The notes: generated by a model from the sequence alone, not told the origin. A DNA stretch of 64,000 nt from an uncultured Armatimonadota bacterium (GCA_903833215.1 CAILEM010000009.1:124001-188000); one strand, 5' to 3'. Counted from the stretch's first letter, positions 55,436 through 64,000 are shown. Program-made: numbers and translations.

Positions 55436-56282
55436 CGTAGCCTTTTGCGCGTATAAACGCGGCGGCGAAAATCAAACAAGAAACGAACGGTAACCCTACC
55501 ACGTGAAAGCTCTTTCCGTAGTGCTTCCACAAGTAACGACTGAGACTCTTGTGAGATTCCCAAATCATGCTCCTTCGCACTTGTTTCGTGCTTTCGCCGC
55601 CATGATGTCGAATTTGCGCCTTCGGAGTATACAAACAGTCCCATCCCGCCCTCTTAAGTCTGAACAGAAGGTCGACCTCATTGAAGAAGATTGGGAACGA
55701 TTCATCGAATGGGGCATCTGTCGAGCCAATCGTGGCAAGGGCCTCGCGCCGGAACAGCAAGAAGGTTCCCATCGGCTGCGGCGCAATCTGCTCCGCCTCG
55801 TAGTCGAAGCGAGATAGGCGGTAGGAGTCTAGGATGCCCCCGACTCTGCGTCCAAGGCCAGAAATATCTCCGAGAATCCCCAGCAAGGTTGGAAAACCAC
55901 GAACAGATTTCTGAGTGTTCCCATCCAATCCAACTTGGCGTACGCCGAGGCAACCTGCAGTTGGAGTGCTTTGCAGATGGTCGATAGCGAAATCCAATGA
56001 GTTATCCGTTAGCTCAGTATCGGGATTGAGAGTCAAGAGCCAATTGCCGGTCGCGTTCGCGAACGCCAAGTTGTTCCCCTTGGCGTAACCGGTGTTCTTC
56101 TGGCTTGCAATCAGCTTGACTTCTGGAAACTCTGCGGCCACCATCGCGGCGCTACCGTCCGACGAAAGGTTGTCCACGACTATCACTTCAAAGGGACCTG
56201 AGGGGGGATGAAGTTGGATCGAACCAAGACAGACGCGTAGCAATTCCTTCGTGTTCCAATTCACGATGAGGATGCTGAGCAT
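55416..56282 (-). CDS. GT2 glycosyltransferase
   Basis: 288 residues, same family as the neighbour downstream: LSILIVNWNTKELLRVCLGS, VDNLSSDGSAAMV, LTLNPDTELTDN (metal site) and FFNEVDLLFRLKRAGWD. It ends with a hydrophobic helix (VVGLPFVSCLIFAAAFI). It is first of a three-gene minus-strand operon making a cell-surface glycan. ATG 56282 has no evident Shine-Dalgarno. Confidence 0.92.
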   Translation of the reverse strand: MLSILIVNWNTKELLRVCLGSIQLHPPSGPFEVIVVDNLSSDGSAAMVAAEFPEVKLIASQKNTGYAKGNNLAFANATGNWLLTLNPDTELTDNSLDFAIDHLQSTPTAGCLGVRQVGLDGNTQKSVRGFPTLLGILGDISGLGRRVGGILDSYRLSRFDYEAEQIAPQPMGTFLLFRREALATIGSTDAPFDESFPIFFNEVDLLFRLKRAGWDCLYTPKAQIRHHGGESTKQVRRSMIWESHKSLSRYLWKHYGKSFHVVGLPFVSCLIFAAAFIRAKGYDAGFRA

Positions 56283-56324
56283 GGTTGACCAGTTTACACG
56301 AACGATCTATTGCTCAAAATTTCA

Positions 56325-56460
56325 TCAATTCCGGGTGAGAGTTTCTTAACCTGCAGTCCTATTTTGAACCTGAATGAGTTCAAAACCACATAGTGTAGGG
56401 AACCCTGTTATGGGTTGACACGGTAAAGCCTGGGCAGGTAAGTTTCCTTCGATTGCCGGG
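56325..56460 (+). promoter_or_regulatory. candidate c-di-AMP (ydaO/yuaA) riboswitch leader
   Basis: The 5' leader of the NlpC/P60 gene has features like the ydaO motif: GAACCTGAATGAGTTC, then a GGGAACCC-TGTTAT-GGGTTGACAC hairpin (compare GGGGAACC..loop..GGGGUGAA), and near the 3' end CAGGTAAGTTTCC..GCC, similar in layout to the conserved CAGCUAACCUC..GGC. The downstream gene type (LysM/SH3/NlpC-P60 cell-wall hydrolase) is a classic target. The match is by eye and the core is more compact than usual, so this is tentative. Confidence 0.4.
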
Positions 56461-56517
56461 GTGCCCAATTTATTGGGAGGGGCAGTGCGGTGGAACGACC
56501 ATCGCAAAGGAGGGAGC

Positions 56518-57939
56518 TTGCAAATCAAGAATCTGACCTTAGGCCTGAGCCTTTTACTATCTGGAACCGCCCTTGCCCAGCATCAGACCCACACGGTCAA
56601 GCCAGGCGAAACCCTTTCAGGCATTGCAGGCATTTTCAATGCACGCGCCCAATCAATCCTCAAAGCCAACGGTCTTACCAAAACCGCTTCACTAACCGTC
56701 GGCCAAAAGCTTCGAATCCCGAATGCCACCGTATTTGACAAGTACAAGGTGCGCAACGGTGATTGCGACTGGACGATTGCTCGAAAGTTCAATACCTCCT
56801 TACACAAATTACATTTGGCGAATCCTGGAGTCGAGAACTGGGATGCACTTCAAAATGGCTATGCCCTGACGATTCCCGGGACATCTGTTGCTGTCGCCAC
56901 ATCGACGCCTACACACACAGACCATCAGGCGAAGAAGAAATCAAGCAAGGTAGCGACACGCCAATTCATCGTTTCTGAAGACGATAACGACTGGGTGATT
57001 GCACACCATCTTGGTGTTTCACTCAAGCTGATCCACCAACTCAATCCAGACGTCAATTGGAGTCGCTTGCGCGCTGGAAAGAGGATCATCGTTCCTGGCA
57101 ACGATCATTCCGCTGGAACACGTGTTGCTCAGTCAAGTAGCAAGACCAAACTCAAGATTAATCGAATCCGAACGCGATATGCGGTCGTGAATGCTGATGC
57201 GGTCACGATTCGCCGAGACGCAGGATCTCATGCCCGCAAGATCACAACGGTCGATACCGGCACAAAAGTTGTCGTCCTCGATCGAGATGGGGCATGGTAT
57301 AAGCTCAGATTTCCTCGTGGCACCGAAGGATGGGTCCGTGGGGACTTCCTCAACTCGTCCCACGCGCCAGTCGTTGAACGTCGAAGACGTCACAGCACTT
57401 CTGAGACCAGAGTCGCTAGCCGAAGGGGACGCCGTGGACGATCAAGTGAGTCCGCAGTGTTCCTGGACAACGATGCCAAAGCAAATCCGTTGTTGAAGCG
57501 AGCGGTAGCGATGCGTGGCGTGCCTTACAGCTACGGATCCAGTTCCAGGTCGGGGACGGACTGCAGTGGCTTTACGTGGCAGATCTATAAGACACAAGGC
57601 ATTCACCTTCCGAGAACCAGCCGAGAGCAATCTCATGTAGGTCAGGCGATCAAGTCCAACGACTTGAAGCCAGGAGACCTGGTGTTCTTTGGCTCTCGAA
57701 ATCATCGTGGCGTTGGCCATGTCGGAATCTATACCGGTAACGGCAAGTTCATCCATGCAAGTAGCGGTGGCGGTAAGGTCCAGTTCAATAGCTTGAGCGA
57801 CAACTACTATCAGAACCATTACAAGGGTGCCAGAAGGGTCATTAAAGCCTCTAAGGCCAAGCATGTGGCTCCGAAGGCGACACACGAGTCCAAGTCTGCG
57901 GAAAGCGTGGATACTAACCCAACTCCGCTCGGCAAGTAG
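56518..57939 (+). CDS. secreted LysM-SH3-NlpC/P60 peptidoglycan hydrolase
   Basis: 473 residues from TTG 56518, chosen because AAAGGAGG (56506-56513) lies 4 nt upstream and the product then starts with a signal peptide (IKNLTLGLSLLLSGTALAQ). Three LysM domains (HTVKPGETLSGIAG; YKVRNGDCDWTIARKF; FIVSEDDNDWVIAHHL), a bacterial SH3 domain (VNADAVTIRRDAGS ... GWVRGDFL), then NlpC/P60 with Cys in GTDCSGF, His in GVGHVGIYTG and IHASS. It cleaves peptide stems in the wall. The C-terminal 40 residues are Lys/Ser rich. Probably controlled by the leader upstream and ended by a strong terminator. Confidence 0.93.
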   Translation: MQIKNLTLGLSLLLSGTALAQHQTHTVKPGETLSGIAGIFNARAQSILKANGLTKTASLTVGQKLRIPNATVFDKYKVRNGDCDWTIARKFNTSLHKLHLANPGVENWDALQNGYALTIPGTSVAVATSTPTHTDHQAKKKSSKVATRQFIVSEDDNDWVIAHHLGVSLKLIHQLNPDVNWSRLRAGKRIIVPGNDHSAGTRVAQSSSKTKLKINRIRTRYAVVNADAVTIRRDAGSHARKITTVDTGTKVVVLDRDGAWYKLRFPRGTEGWVRGDFLNSSHAPVVERRRRHSTSETRVASRRGRRGRSSESAVFLDNDAKANPLLKRAVAMRGVPYSYGSSSRSGTDCSGFTWQIYKTQGIHLPRTSREQSHVGQAIKSNDLKPGDLVFFGSRNHRGVGHVGIYTGNGKFIHASSGGGKVQFNSLSDNYYQNHYKGARRVIKASKAKHVAPKATHESKSAESVDTNPTPLGK

Positions 57940-57960
57940 TCGATTCGGTGATTGTGAAGA

Positions 57961-57991
57961 AAAGCGAGACCTGCCAAGGTCTCGCTTTTTT
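57961..57991 (+). terminator. rho-independent terminator after the NlpC/P60 gene
   Basis: Stem AGCGAGACC / GGTCTCGCT with a 6-nt loop, followed by TTTTTTG. About 20 nt after the stop. Confidence 0.9.
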
Positions 57992-58130
57992 GTTGATAGC
58001 TTATGTCGTTCAAAAAGCCGACGATGTTTGTATATCCGGTTGTCATGGACAATCTGAGCGCACAAATAATGCTTTAAGGCTTCAGCCCTTGTCTTTTGGA
58101 GGTGATTTCTTCCACACTATCAACTCCTTT

Positions 58131-58207
58131 GGCCCGGTCGTCTAGTGGTTTAGGACATCGCCCTTTCACGGCGAAGATCGCGGGTTCGAGTCCCGTCCGG
58201 GCTACCA
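58131..58207 (+). tRNA. tRNA-Glu (anticodon UUC)
   Basis: Acceptor GGCCCGG pairs with CCGGGCT (one G-U); anticodon arm CGCC-CTTTCAC-GGCG with anticodon TTC; T arm GCGGG-TTCGAGT-CCCGT; discriminator A and an encoded CCA at 58205-58207. Stand-alone gene after the terminator. Confidence 0.95.
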
Positions 58208-58747
58208 CTTACTTCAGGCTTCTTCCTTGAAGTTTTCTGACGACCCAATTTACGGTTCTTCGGGTTACTTGCTGCCTGCGGGTTTTGCTCCCGTCCAAGT
58301 CCATCCTGCGCACTGCTCGTATCTTCTTTCTTCCTTCTGATCTGGTCGGTAGCTGGTTCGGCGCTCACACCACTTGGTGCTGTCTCCCCCCGCCGTCCCG
58401 AACCGTCGCTTAATCGTCCGTCATCGCTGGGCGCACGATCAACTCGCCCCTTCGGGCTCAAACAGTGGCGCACTGACCGCCCAAAGCCAAGCGACCGGCG
58501 ACGACTATGGACGTCGGGGGGCCTGTCCGCCGTAGCTCTGCGAAGGAGGGAGACGAGTTGGACTTTCCCTTTCCGGAACCCTGCGGGTGATAGGGCACCA
58601 GTCTTCAAAACGACCTCCCTCTTCATCCGAGAGGACCAAAGGTGCGCCCAATAATAGCGAAGGGGGAAACCCTGGAAATCTCTAGGCGCGATCCATCTTG
58701 TCAGGGGGCATCGCCCCCTGACCTAAACGAAACGCACAATTCCCCAC
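58208..58747. other. gene-free region after tRNA-Glu
   Basis: 540 nt, GC-rich, with no supportable protein gene; the one long frame (minus, 58150-58626) is the known false ORF that crosses a tRNA. I looked for RNase P RNA, tmRNA, SRP RNA and 6S signatures and saw none. A perfect hairpin lies at 58700-58722. Confidence 0.6.
58700..58722 (-). terminator. hairpin downstream of the NIF3 gene
   Basis: GTCAGGGGGC / GCCCCCTGAC, 3-nt loop, about 25 nt beyond the stop of the minus-strand NIF3 gene. No T-run, so only a weak terminator call. Confidence 0.45.
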
Positions 58748-59848
58748 CTAAAAACTTCTGCCATGCCTTCCTGGCTCGGGTGTATAGAGGTTCCACGTGA
58801 TCTCTGGCATTGACTGTGCCATCCGCTTACACAATTCTGCTGACCCTGGGTGCTCGGTTTGGTAATGGCCAGCGGCAATCAGCGCCATTCCTGATTCGCT
58901 GGCTTCCAGTCCGATGTGCTGCTTCACCTCGCCGGTGACGAGGACATCGGCGCCAGCGCGTTGGGCGTCGATCCAGGCGGAGTCGGCGGCTCCACCCATT
59001 ACGGCGACCTTCTTGATTTTCTCGGTAGGGTCGCCCCAGGTCCAACTGTGAACATCGAGCACGCTATCAACGTGTTTGGCAAACTCGGCGAGTGACATTG
59101 GGGTCGGAAGGGATCCGACTCTTCCCAACGGCTGCTCGGCCAATGGTTTCAACGTGAAGAAATCAATTGCTGGCATTTCGTAAGGATGTGCTGCGCGAAT
59201 GGCCCTGCCCACGGCCCTGGCTTGGGATTCACGGAGGACCATCTCGATCCGGACCTCATCCACCTCAGCACGGACCCCTACTTCGCCAATCGTAGGATTT
59301 GTGCCCGGTTCGGCCAGAAAGGTACCGGTCCCAGCGTTGCTGAAGGCACACCTTGAATAAGCGCCAATGACGCCTGCTCCGGCTCCGGAGGCGGCATCGA
59401 TCAATTTATCGGACGCAGAGGCAGGACATGTGAAGACGACTTTGAGTTGAGGCACATCGGAACCCATGCCAAAAGAGCTGACTTTGGTGAGACCCATTAG
59501 ACCTGCAAGCGTGTCGTTAATCCCGCCTTGCGCAGCATCCCAGTTTGTGTGGGCAGCAATGAAACTCGTGCCTTGGCGGATGAGCTTTAACACCGTCCGC
59601 CCCTCATGGGTTCGGTTGTCGACCGAAGCCAAAGGTGTGAAAATCAGTGGGTGGTGTGTGAGCAGCAGTTCAGCCTGAAGATCAGCGGCCCGCTGTACGG
59701 CTCCCAGTGACCTGTCCAAGGCGACAACCGCAGTGGTGACCTTCTGGTCCTGATCACCGACTTGAAGCCCTACACGGTCCGAAGATAGCGTGAATCGTTG
59801 GGGTGCAATGCCCTCAAGAACTGTAAGGACGTCTCGGACGGTTGCCAT
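58748..59848 (-). CDS. NIF3/YqfO-family metal-binding protein
   Basis: 366 residues. Metal-site motifs of the family: LLTHHPLIF, AAHTNWDAAQGGINDTLA and the C-terminal DVLVTGEVKQH plus AAGHYQTEHPG. The central 100-residue insert (about 130-235) is the PII/CutA-like domain found in the longer bacterial form. Often labelled GTP cyclohydrolase 1 type 2 homologue; the true reaction is unsettled. Stand-alone gene. Confidence 0.92.
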   Translation of the reverse strand: MATVRDVLTVLEGIAPQRFTLSSDRVGLQVGDQDQKVTTAVVALDRSLGAVQRAADLQAELLLTHHPLIFTPLASVDNRTHEGRTVLKLIRQGTSFIAAHTNWDAAQGGINDTLAGLMGLTKVSSFGMGSDVPQLKVVFTCPASASDKLIDAASGAGAGVIGAYSRCAFSNAGTGTFLAEPGTNPTIGEVGVRAEVDEVRIEMVLRESQARAVGRAIRAAHPYEMPAIDFFTLKPLAEQPLGRVGSLPTPMSLAEFAKHVDSVLDVHSWTWGDPTEKIKKVAVMGGAADSAWIDAQRAGADVLVTGEVKQHIGLEASESGMALIAAGHYQTEHPGSAELCKRMAQSMPEITWNLYTPEPGRHGRSF

Positions 59849-59929
59849 GTCGCGATTTTGGCAGGTTCAGGTCCTGCTGAGAAAAGGATGGGATGGGAAA
59901 CCCGTTTGATGGACCAAGACAAATAAAGA

Positions 59930-59951
59930 ACGGGGGCTCAAAGGCCCCCGT
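59930..59951 (-). terminator. terminator after the small 71-aa gene
   Basis: Stem ACGGGGGC / GCCCCCGT with a 6-nt loop just past the TAA at 59953; in the minus direction TCTTTATTTG follows. Confidence 0.7.
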
Positions 59952-59952
59952 C

Positions 59953-60168
59953 TTATATGGCTCGTGCATTGTCGGCTAGCTGCTCGTACTCTTGATTTAT
60001 ATGATTTTCTAATGGATTGCTACGTTTCGTACAATACTCAGCTAGTTTTCGCAACGCCCGTTCTGAGGTCAGATCTAACCTGTTTGGGCTTGTGAGACAC
60101 AAGCTTAACAGCGAAAAGGCCTCTTCTTCGGTGAGCCGAAGTCCATCTGGATTTTGTCCAGCTATCAT
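59953..60168 (-). CDS. small hypothetical protein
   Basis: 71 residues, soluble and helical (LTEEEAFSLLSLCLTSPNRLD, then ERALRKLAEYC). A perfect AGGAGG 7 nt before ATG 60168 and an immediate terminator show it is a real one-gene transcript. The family is not recognised. Confidence 0.75.
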   Translation of the reverse strand: MIAGQNPDGLRLTEEEAFSLLSLCLTSPNRLDLTSERALRKLAEYCTKRSNPLENHINQEYEQLADNARAI

Positions 60169-60286
60169 CGAGCCCTCCTATCGCGGATCGCGCTTACAAA
60201 TTTTAGACGCTTAAACTAGTTAAATCAGCGGTCTACGTAGGTGTTTTCGGCACTATTCGCATATTCCTTAACACTTTGTAGGCCAA

Positions 60287-61375
60287 ATGGCCTACATCTC
60301 GCCAAAGCGGTATCCTTTGCGAATGCCTCGTGGCGAATATTTGCAGTACGGTGGGCAAGCCGTTGTTGAAGGTGTGATGATGCGGTCTCCGAGATTCTTC
60401 TCGGTGGCATGCCGTGCTCCCAATGGACAGATCGTCGTCCAAACGGAAGCGATCGAGAAGACTTGGATTGGCAAGCTGAAATGGCTCAAATATCCGTTTC
60501 TTCGGGGAAGTTTGGCGCTGATCGACTCCATGGCGTTAGGTTCAAGAGCCCTAAAGTTCGCTTCGAACATCCAGCTTGATCCGGCCTATGAAAAGAAGCT
60601 TGAAGTGACCGGTGAAGTAAATGCTTCGGATGCCGCCGTTTCGACGGAACCAGTCGCTCCTAGCCAACCGATTCAGTCGGGCGCGATTGCCCTCACCCTT
60701 GCCGTCAGTTTCGTTATTGGCATGGGAATTTTCGTATACCTGCCGAATTTGATCGCGGAATGGACCCAAAGAGCGGGCAAACACACGAATGGAATACGGA
60801 TCAATTTGATCTCCGAAGTCATTAAGGTGTTCATATTTTTCGGGTACATCGCACTATTGGGCACGATGAAAGATATCCGTGAAATCTTCAAGTATCACGG
60901 CGCAGAGCATAAGGCCATCAACACCCTTGAGGCTGAGCAGCCACTTGAACTGGACTACTGCTTTAAACAAACCCGCCTGCACCCGCGGTGCGGCACCAGC
61001 TTTGCGATTATCGTTTTGATCATCGGCCTCATCACGTTCACCTTCGTCCCCAGATATCCCGTCACAGGGCACCAAGGGACAATGTTCGTCGACCTGGGTG
61101 TTCGAGTTCTGCTGGAAATCATGATCTTGCCGGTCATTGCAGGCATCTCCTACGAGTTACTTCGGATCGCGGGCAAGTTCCGAAATCAATCGATCATCAA
61201 TTTCTTCTTCAAGCCGGGTCTATGGAGTCAGTTGCTCACGACTCGCGAGCCAGACGAGCATCAGATCGAGGTGTCCCTCGAAGCCCTTAAGGCAGTCATG
61301 AAAGCCGAAGAATCGGGCCATGTTGACCCAGTTCAGCCAACGATCATTGAGCCCACTATTGCCGTCCCCGCCTAG
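60287..61375 (+). CDS. DUF1385 (YqhQ-like) membrane protein
   Basis: Up to 362 residues; ATG 60323 (MPRGEYLQYGGQ) is an equally likely start. Family segments: YGGQAVVEGVMMRSP, KYHGAEHKAINTLE (HxxEH, a possible metal site) and LHPRCGTSFAI. Four to five membrane helices lie in residues about 135-310. Function is unknown across the family. The stop overlaps the convergent carboxypeptidase gene by 4 nt. Confidence 0.9.
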   Translation: MAYISPKRYPLRMPRGEYLQYGGQAVVEGVMMRSPRFFSVACRAPNGQIVVQTEAIEKTWIGKLKWLKYPFLRGSLALIDSMALGSRALKFASNIQLDPAYEKKLEVTGEVNASDAAVSTEPVAPSQPIQSGAIALTLAVSFVIGMGIFVYLPNLIAEWTQRAGKHTNGIRINLISEVIKVFIFFGYIALLGTMKDIREIFKYHGAEHKAINTLEAEQPLELDYCFKQTRLHPRCGTSFAIIVLIIGLITFTFVPRYPVTGHQGTMFVDLGVRVLLEIMILPVIAGISYELLRIAGKFRNQSIINFFFKPGLWSQLLTTREPDEHQIEVSLEALKAVMKAEESGHVDPVQPTIIEPTIAVPA

Positions 61376-62610
61376 TTGGCGGCGACGGCCTTGATGAGTT
61401 CATCAGCGACTCCACGTGCTTCTGAAGCCGAGCAGCTATATTCGTTTAGGATAATGCTCACCACCACGGTCTTGCCCGAGTTTGTCGTGAGGTAGCCGGA
61501 GAGGGAAGCGACCATATCGAGACTCCCTGTCTTGGCTTGAAAAGCGACGCCCTTCAACCGATTCGAAAGAGTGCCTTTTCCAGGTTGCGCAAGTGCCGCG
61601 CGCCAAGCAGGGCCTGTTGGCTGGCGATTCGCCCATGTGAGTAGCTTCGCAAGGGCATGGGTTGTGACGTAGTTATGGCGGCTGAGTCCGCTCCCGTCGA
61701 AGACGTGGATTTCATTTGGTGGGGTACCTACGACGTGGCTCATAAAGTCTTCGAGCCGCTTTCGCGCCGTCACATAGGGTGCGCTCCCGAGTTCGCCTAG
61801 TTTTCGAGCCCCCATCAGCAATAGGTTCTCGGCGATATTGTTGTCACTGGGCGGTAGGCAGGCAACAACCATGTCCAAAGTTGTCCCACCGGTCAACACG
61901 AGATCTGGCGGTGATTGGGGCAATTCCTCCGTTTGGGCGAACGACTTTCCGAATATAGAAGCAGCAGCCTCGTCCGGCTTGGGAAGGGCAAGGGTATCAA
62001 GTTCTCGAAACGTGGTTGGGAGGGTGCCAGTCACGCGGATGTGCCTCGCGAACGTATCGTATTTGATCTGGGGTTCACCCTTGGATGGACTGAAGTCAAC
62101 ACGAACCCCGAATGCTTGGGGGAGCAGAACGGGTTTCGAATCCTTGGACCACAACTTGAATGCCCCTTGGTCGAATGTGAATGCGCAAACCGGTGCCGAG
62201 TAGCGATTTGGCAAGTCATCAAACTCCCAGCTGTCGGGAATCTGGGGAGCATAGGATTCTTTCACGAACACAGGGAGGTTTCCGCCAAGCCTAAGATCTG
62301 ACCTCGCTTGTTTTAGTTGGGCATACGTCATGAGTGGGTCTCCGGTCGAGTCGATCACCACACGGTTCGGGAGTTTCCAAATGCTGGTCTTTGGCCGGTA
62401 GTCAGGTCCCAGCTCCCAAAGCGCAAAGGCGTTGCTCAGTAGCTTCTGATTGCTTGCTGGCACCACATGGAGGTTGCTGTTGTGTTCGTAAAGCGTCTTG
62501 CCGTCGAGATCTGTCACGATCGCAGAAACAATCGCGCCTTCCAGCTTCGGGTTTGCAAGGATGCGGTCATAGTCAGCCGGTCCAGAGATCACGAGGTAGG
62601 GAAGGAACAT
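61372..62610 (-). CDS. dacB: D-alanyl-D-alanine carboxypeptidase/endopeptidase, PBP4 (S13) type
   Basis: 412 residues, shorter than E. coli PBP4 (about 477). Active-site motifs: SxxK in PASNQKLL, SxN as PPSDNN and KTG in QAKTGSLDMV. It trims cross-links in peptidoglycan and should be periplasmic, but the N-terminus (MFLPYLVISGP) is too short for a clear signal peptide; the true start may lie upstream, or an uncleaved anchor may be missing. Convergent with DUF1385. Confidence 0.88.
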   Translation of the reverse strand: MFLPYLVISGPADYDRILANPKLEGAIVSAIVTDLDGKTLYEHNSNLHVVPASNQKLLSNAFALWELGPDYRPKTSIWKLPNRVVIDSTGDPLMTYAQLKQARSDLRLGGNLPVFVKESYAPQIPDSWEFDDLPNRYSAPVCAFTFDQGAFKLWSKDSKPVLLPQAFGVRVDFSPSKGEPQIKYDTFARHIRVTGTLPTTFRELDTLALPKPDEAAASIFGKSFAQTEELPQSPPDLVLTGGTTLDMVVACLPPSDNNIAENLLLMGARKLGELGSAPYVTARKRLEDFMSHVVGTPPNEIHVFDGSGLSRHNYVTTHALAKLLTWANRQPTGPAWRAALAQPGKGTLSNRLKGVAFQAKTGSLDMVASLSGYLTTNSGKTVVVSIILNEYSCSASEARGVADELIKAVAAN

Positions 62611-63048
62611 TTCCGGATTCTATCTTGAACGTGGCGGAGTGATGCTTAGTGGAAAGTCCAGGGCTGAATATTCTTAATTCGAAGAGAGCACAGGGATCCC
62701 GATTCCTCTCAAGCGTCAGAGCGGAGGATAAGGAGGGGGAAATCCGGTCCAAATGTGTCGCGATGTAGTCGTGACTCCACGTTTCCGGTAATGACGATAG
62801 TTTCCAGAGATTAGGAGTCCCGGTTTTACCGGGACACAGCGATGGCATAATCCCCTCCCGACCCTCCACCTTTTTGAAAAAAGGAGAGGGCATCAGTGGC
62901 GAAATTCTCCTGTGGATTCGACATTCGCAAGTGGCGGTCAGAGGTGCCGCAGCCTGAATTCGGAAGTTGAAGACCTCGAACTTGGGGGTATCGCTCCGAA
63001 GATCGTCTCCTTCTACCGCACGCCTTTGAAAGGCTCCAGATACCTTGC
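62611..63048. other. intergenic region carrying dispersed repeat copy B
   Basis: 438 nt without a gene. 62699-62900 is the repeat listed separately; the open frames crossing it are repeat-derived or shadows of the HEAT-like gene. About 150 nt from 62901 to the next stop show nothing recognisable. Confidence 0.6.
62699..62900 (-). repeat. dispersed repeat, copy B (about 200 bp)
   Basis: Reverse-complement copy of 10400-10609 with roughly one change every six bases by eye. The inner hairpin is kept as TCCCGGTTTTACCGGGA (arms conserved, loop different from copy A), and CCCTCTCCTTTTTTCAAAAA is identical. Confidence 0.85.
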
Positions 63049-63987
63049 CTAAGGCTCGTCGGGAAACATGGGCTCTTGGATATGGTCGGCTGCGCCGAAG
63101 GCGATATCGTCGGCCATGCGGGAGGCAAATTCTTGGAGTTGCTGGTCGGTGTCGACTTTTGCTGCTTCTCGGAGTGCGTTTGCGACGACCTCACGCATCT
63201 GCGGATTCCACTCAACCACGTGGAAAAGTCCGTGGATGGCACTTCGCCGACCAATCTTGCTTGGCGCGTGAAGGCACTCAAGGAGCGTCGGACCCCCGTA
63301 TTGATCCGGGATATGGCCTCCGAGAACCACCCCAGCCTTGTAGATGGTGCGGGCGAAATCATCTTCCGCATCCCAAATCAGCCTCTTCATTGTGTCGACG
63401 GCTTCTTCTTCGTCGTCTGGAGTTGTTGCAAAGCTCGGAAGGTCTTCAAAGAGGTCTAAGACGCACCACTGCGCGGATCGGCGATTTGGATGTCTGCGGT
63501 CGTTGAGAATTTCGATCAGAGCATTTAAAAACACTCGACTACTGGCATGCTTCTCGATTTCTGTTTTGGCTTCATTGGCAATGTCGCGATCGTCGCTGTA
63601 GAGCAGCTTGATCAGGTCCAACGGCCGCAATGAGCGCAGATGACCTTTAAAGCGGCCAGGTTCTTCTAGCGTCCTATTGATTTCAATTTGGCGTGCCAGA
63701 ACAGGCTCGGAGCTTTCCCGTAGACGATGGAGCATTTGCCCTAGTGTCTCGCCGCGATCTTCGTGCCAAAGTTCATTGCAGCGACCAAAGACACCGTGGG
63801 GGGTCTTGGCGACCTCGACTTCAAAGGTATCCCCGTAAGCTTCGAAAGATGCCTTGCCTTTCCAATCAGAAGCAAGGACGTGATAGCTGTAGCTGATCGG
63901 ATGAGGCGGCCAGTGAAATTTGATTCGATGCGAGGGCTTCTTGGCAACGGTCGAACCACCGTTCCTCTCGACAGCACGATCCACCAT
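63049..63987 (-). CDS. HEAT-repeat-like hypothetical protein (may continue past the edge)
   Basis: 312 residues from ATG 63987; the frame is open to the right edge, so the true start may lie outside. The middle and C-terminal parts are helical pairs of HEAT/Armadillo type (RPLDLIKLLYSDDRDIANEAK, RRSAIHGLFHVVEWNPQMREVVANAL). The N-terminal part has a strand-rich segment (YSYHVLASDWKG). No catalytic motif. Function unknown; a scaffold or binding role is likely from the fold. Confidence 0.75.
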   Translation of the reverse strand: MVDRAVERNGGSTVAKKPSHRIKFHWPPHPISYSYHVLASDWKGKASFEAYGDTFEVEVAKTPHGVFGRCNELWHEDRGETLGQMLHRLRESSEPVLARQIEINRTLEEPGRFKGHLRSLRPLDLIKLLYSDDRDIANEAKTEIEKHASSRVFLNALIEILNDRRHPNRRSAQWCVLDLFEDLPSFATTPDDEEEAVDTMKRLIWDAEDDFARTIYKAGVVLGGHIPDQYGGPTLLECLHAPSKIGRRSAIHGLFHVVEWNPQMREVVANALREAAKVDTDQQLQEFASRMADDIAFGAADHIQEPMFPDEP

Positions 63988-64000
63988 GGCCCGAAGTTCT

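Noticed and set aside
58150-58626. 158-codon frame on the minus strand ending in PDGTRTRDLRRERAMS
   Set aside because: That C-terminal string is the well-known product of translating the antisense strand of a tRNA; the frame runs through tRNA-Glu and has a shuffled Arg/Ser-rich composition.

Overview
The window reads as ordinary chromosome of a free-living, diderm, heterotrophic bacterium of medium GC content (estimated by eye). The diderm reading rests on an outer-membrane-barrel protein ending in Phe, an STN/secretin-N protein and a sigma/anti-sigma/RseB-like set. Weak or absent Shine-Dalgarno sites at many genes, GH4/GH38/GH74-like carbohydrate enzymes, a complete pentose-phosphate block and several unusual fusions would fit Armatimonadota (Fimbriimonadia-like). 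That placement is inference; no rRNA is present to test it.

Layout. 1-2.5 kb: the 3' end of a large repeat protein, a HicAB toxin-antitoxin pair and a secreted hypothetical. 2.8-8.7 kb: a minus-strand operon rpiB-pgi fusion > gnd > zwf > pgl, covering the oxidative pentose-phosphate branch plus two isomerases. 8.8-25.5 kb: carbohydrate and secreted-protein genes (GH4 alpha-galactosidase, BNR/GH74-like protein, GH38 alpha-mannosidase), a flavin-dependent halogenase-like oxidoreductase, an acyl-CoA carboxylase beta subunit and a beta-propeller/phosphoesterase protein.

25.5-32.0 kb is the most unusual part. A divergent degenerate sigma-like protein, an overlapping unrecognised protein and a 1046-residue CHAT protease-NB-ARC-TPR protein form one apparent operon. 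It looks like an NTP-gated protease switch of the biological-conflict or signalling kind, with its own transcription regulator.

32.2-44.3 kb is housekeeping: rpsU, ybeY-dgkA/PAP2-corC (coupled by ATGA overlaps), a Tat-exported superoxide dismutase, tig-clpP-clpX, an STN protein with a Gly/Met-rich tail, gyrA and ubiX. 44.3-58 kb is envelope biology: an M20 peptidase, an OMP barrel, an ECF sigma/anti-sigma/RseB-like operon running into PBP1A and PBP2, an O-antigen-ligase/TPR protein with two GT2 glycosyltransferases, and a LysM-SH3-NlpC/P60 hydrolase behind a candidate c-di-AMP riboswitch. 58.1-64 kb holds tRNA-Glu(UUC), a NIF3-family protein, a small hypothetical, a DUF1385 membrane protein, a PBP4-type carboxypeptidase and a HEAT-like protein at the edge.

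Repeats: one ~200-bp dispersed repeat occurs in inverted orientation at 10.4 and 62.7 kb; an 88-bp MITE-like element with 13-bp terminal inverted repeats and a 9-bp target duplication lies at 35.14-35.23 kb; a long inverted repeat sits between two convergent genes at 13.5 kb. No CRISPR array, prophage or intact insertion sequence was seen.
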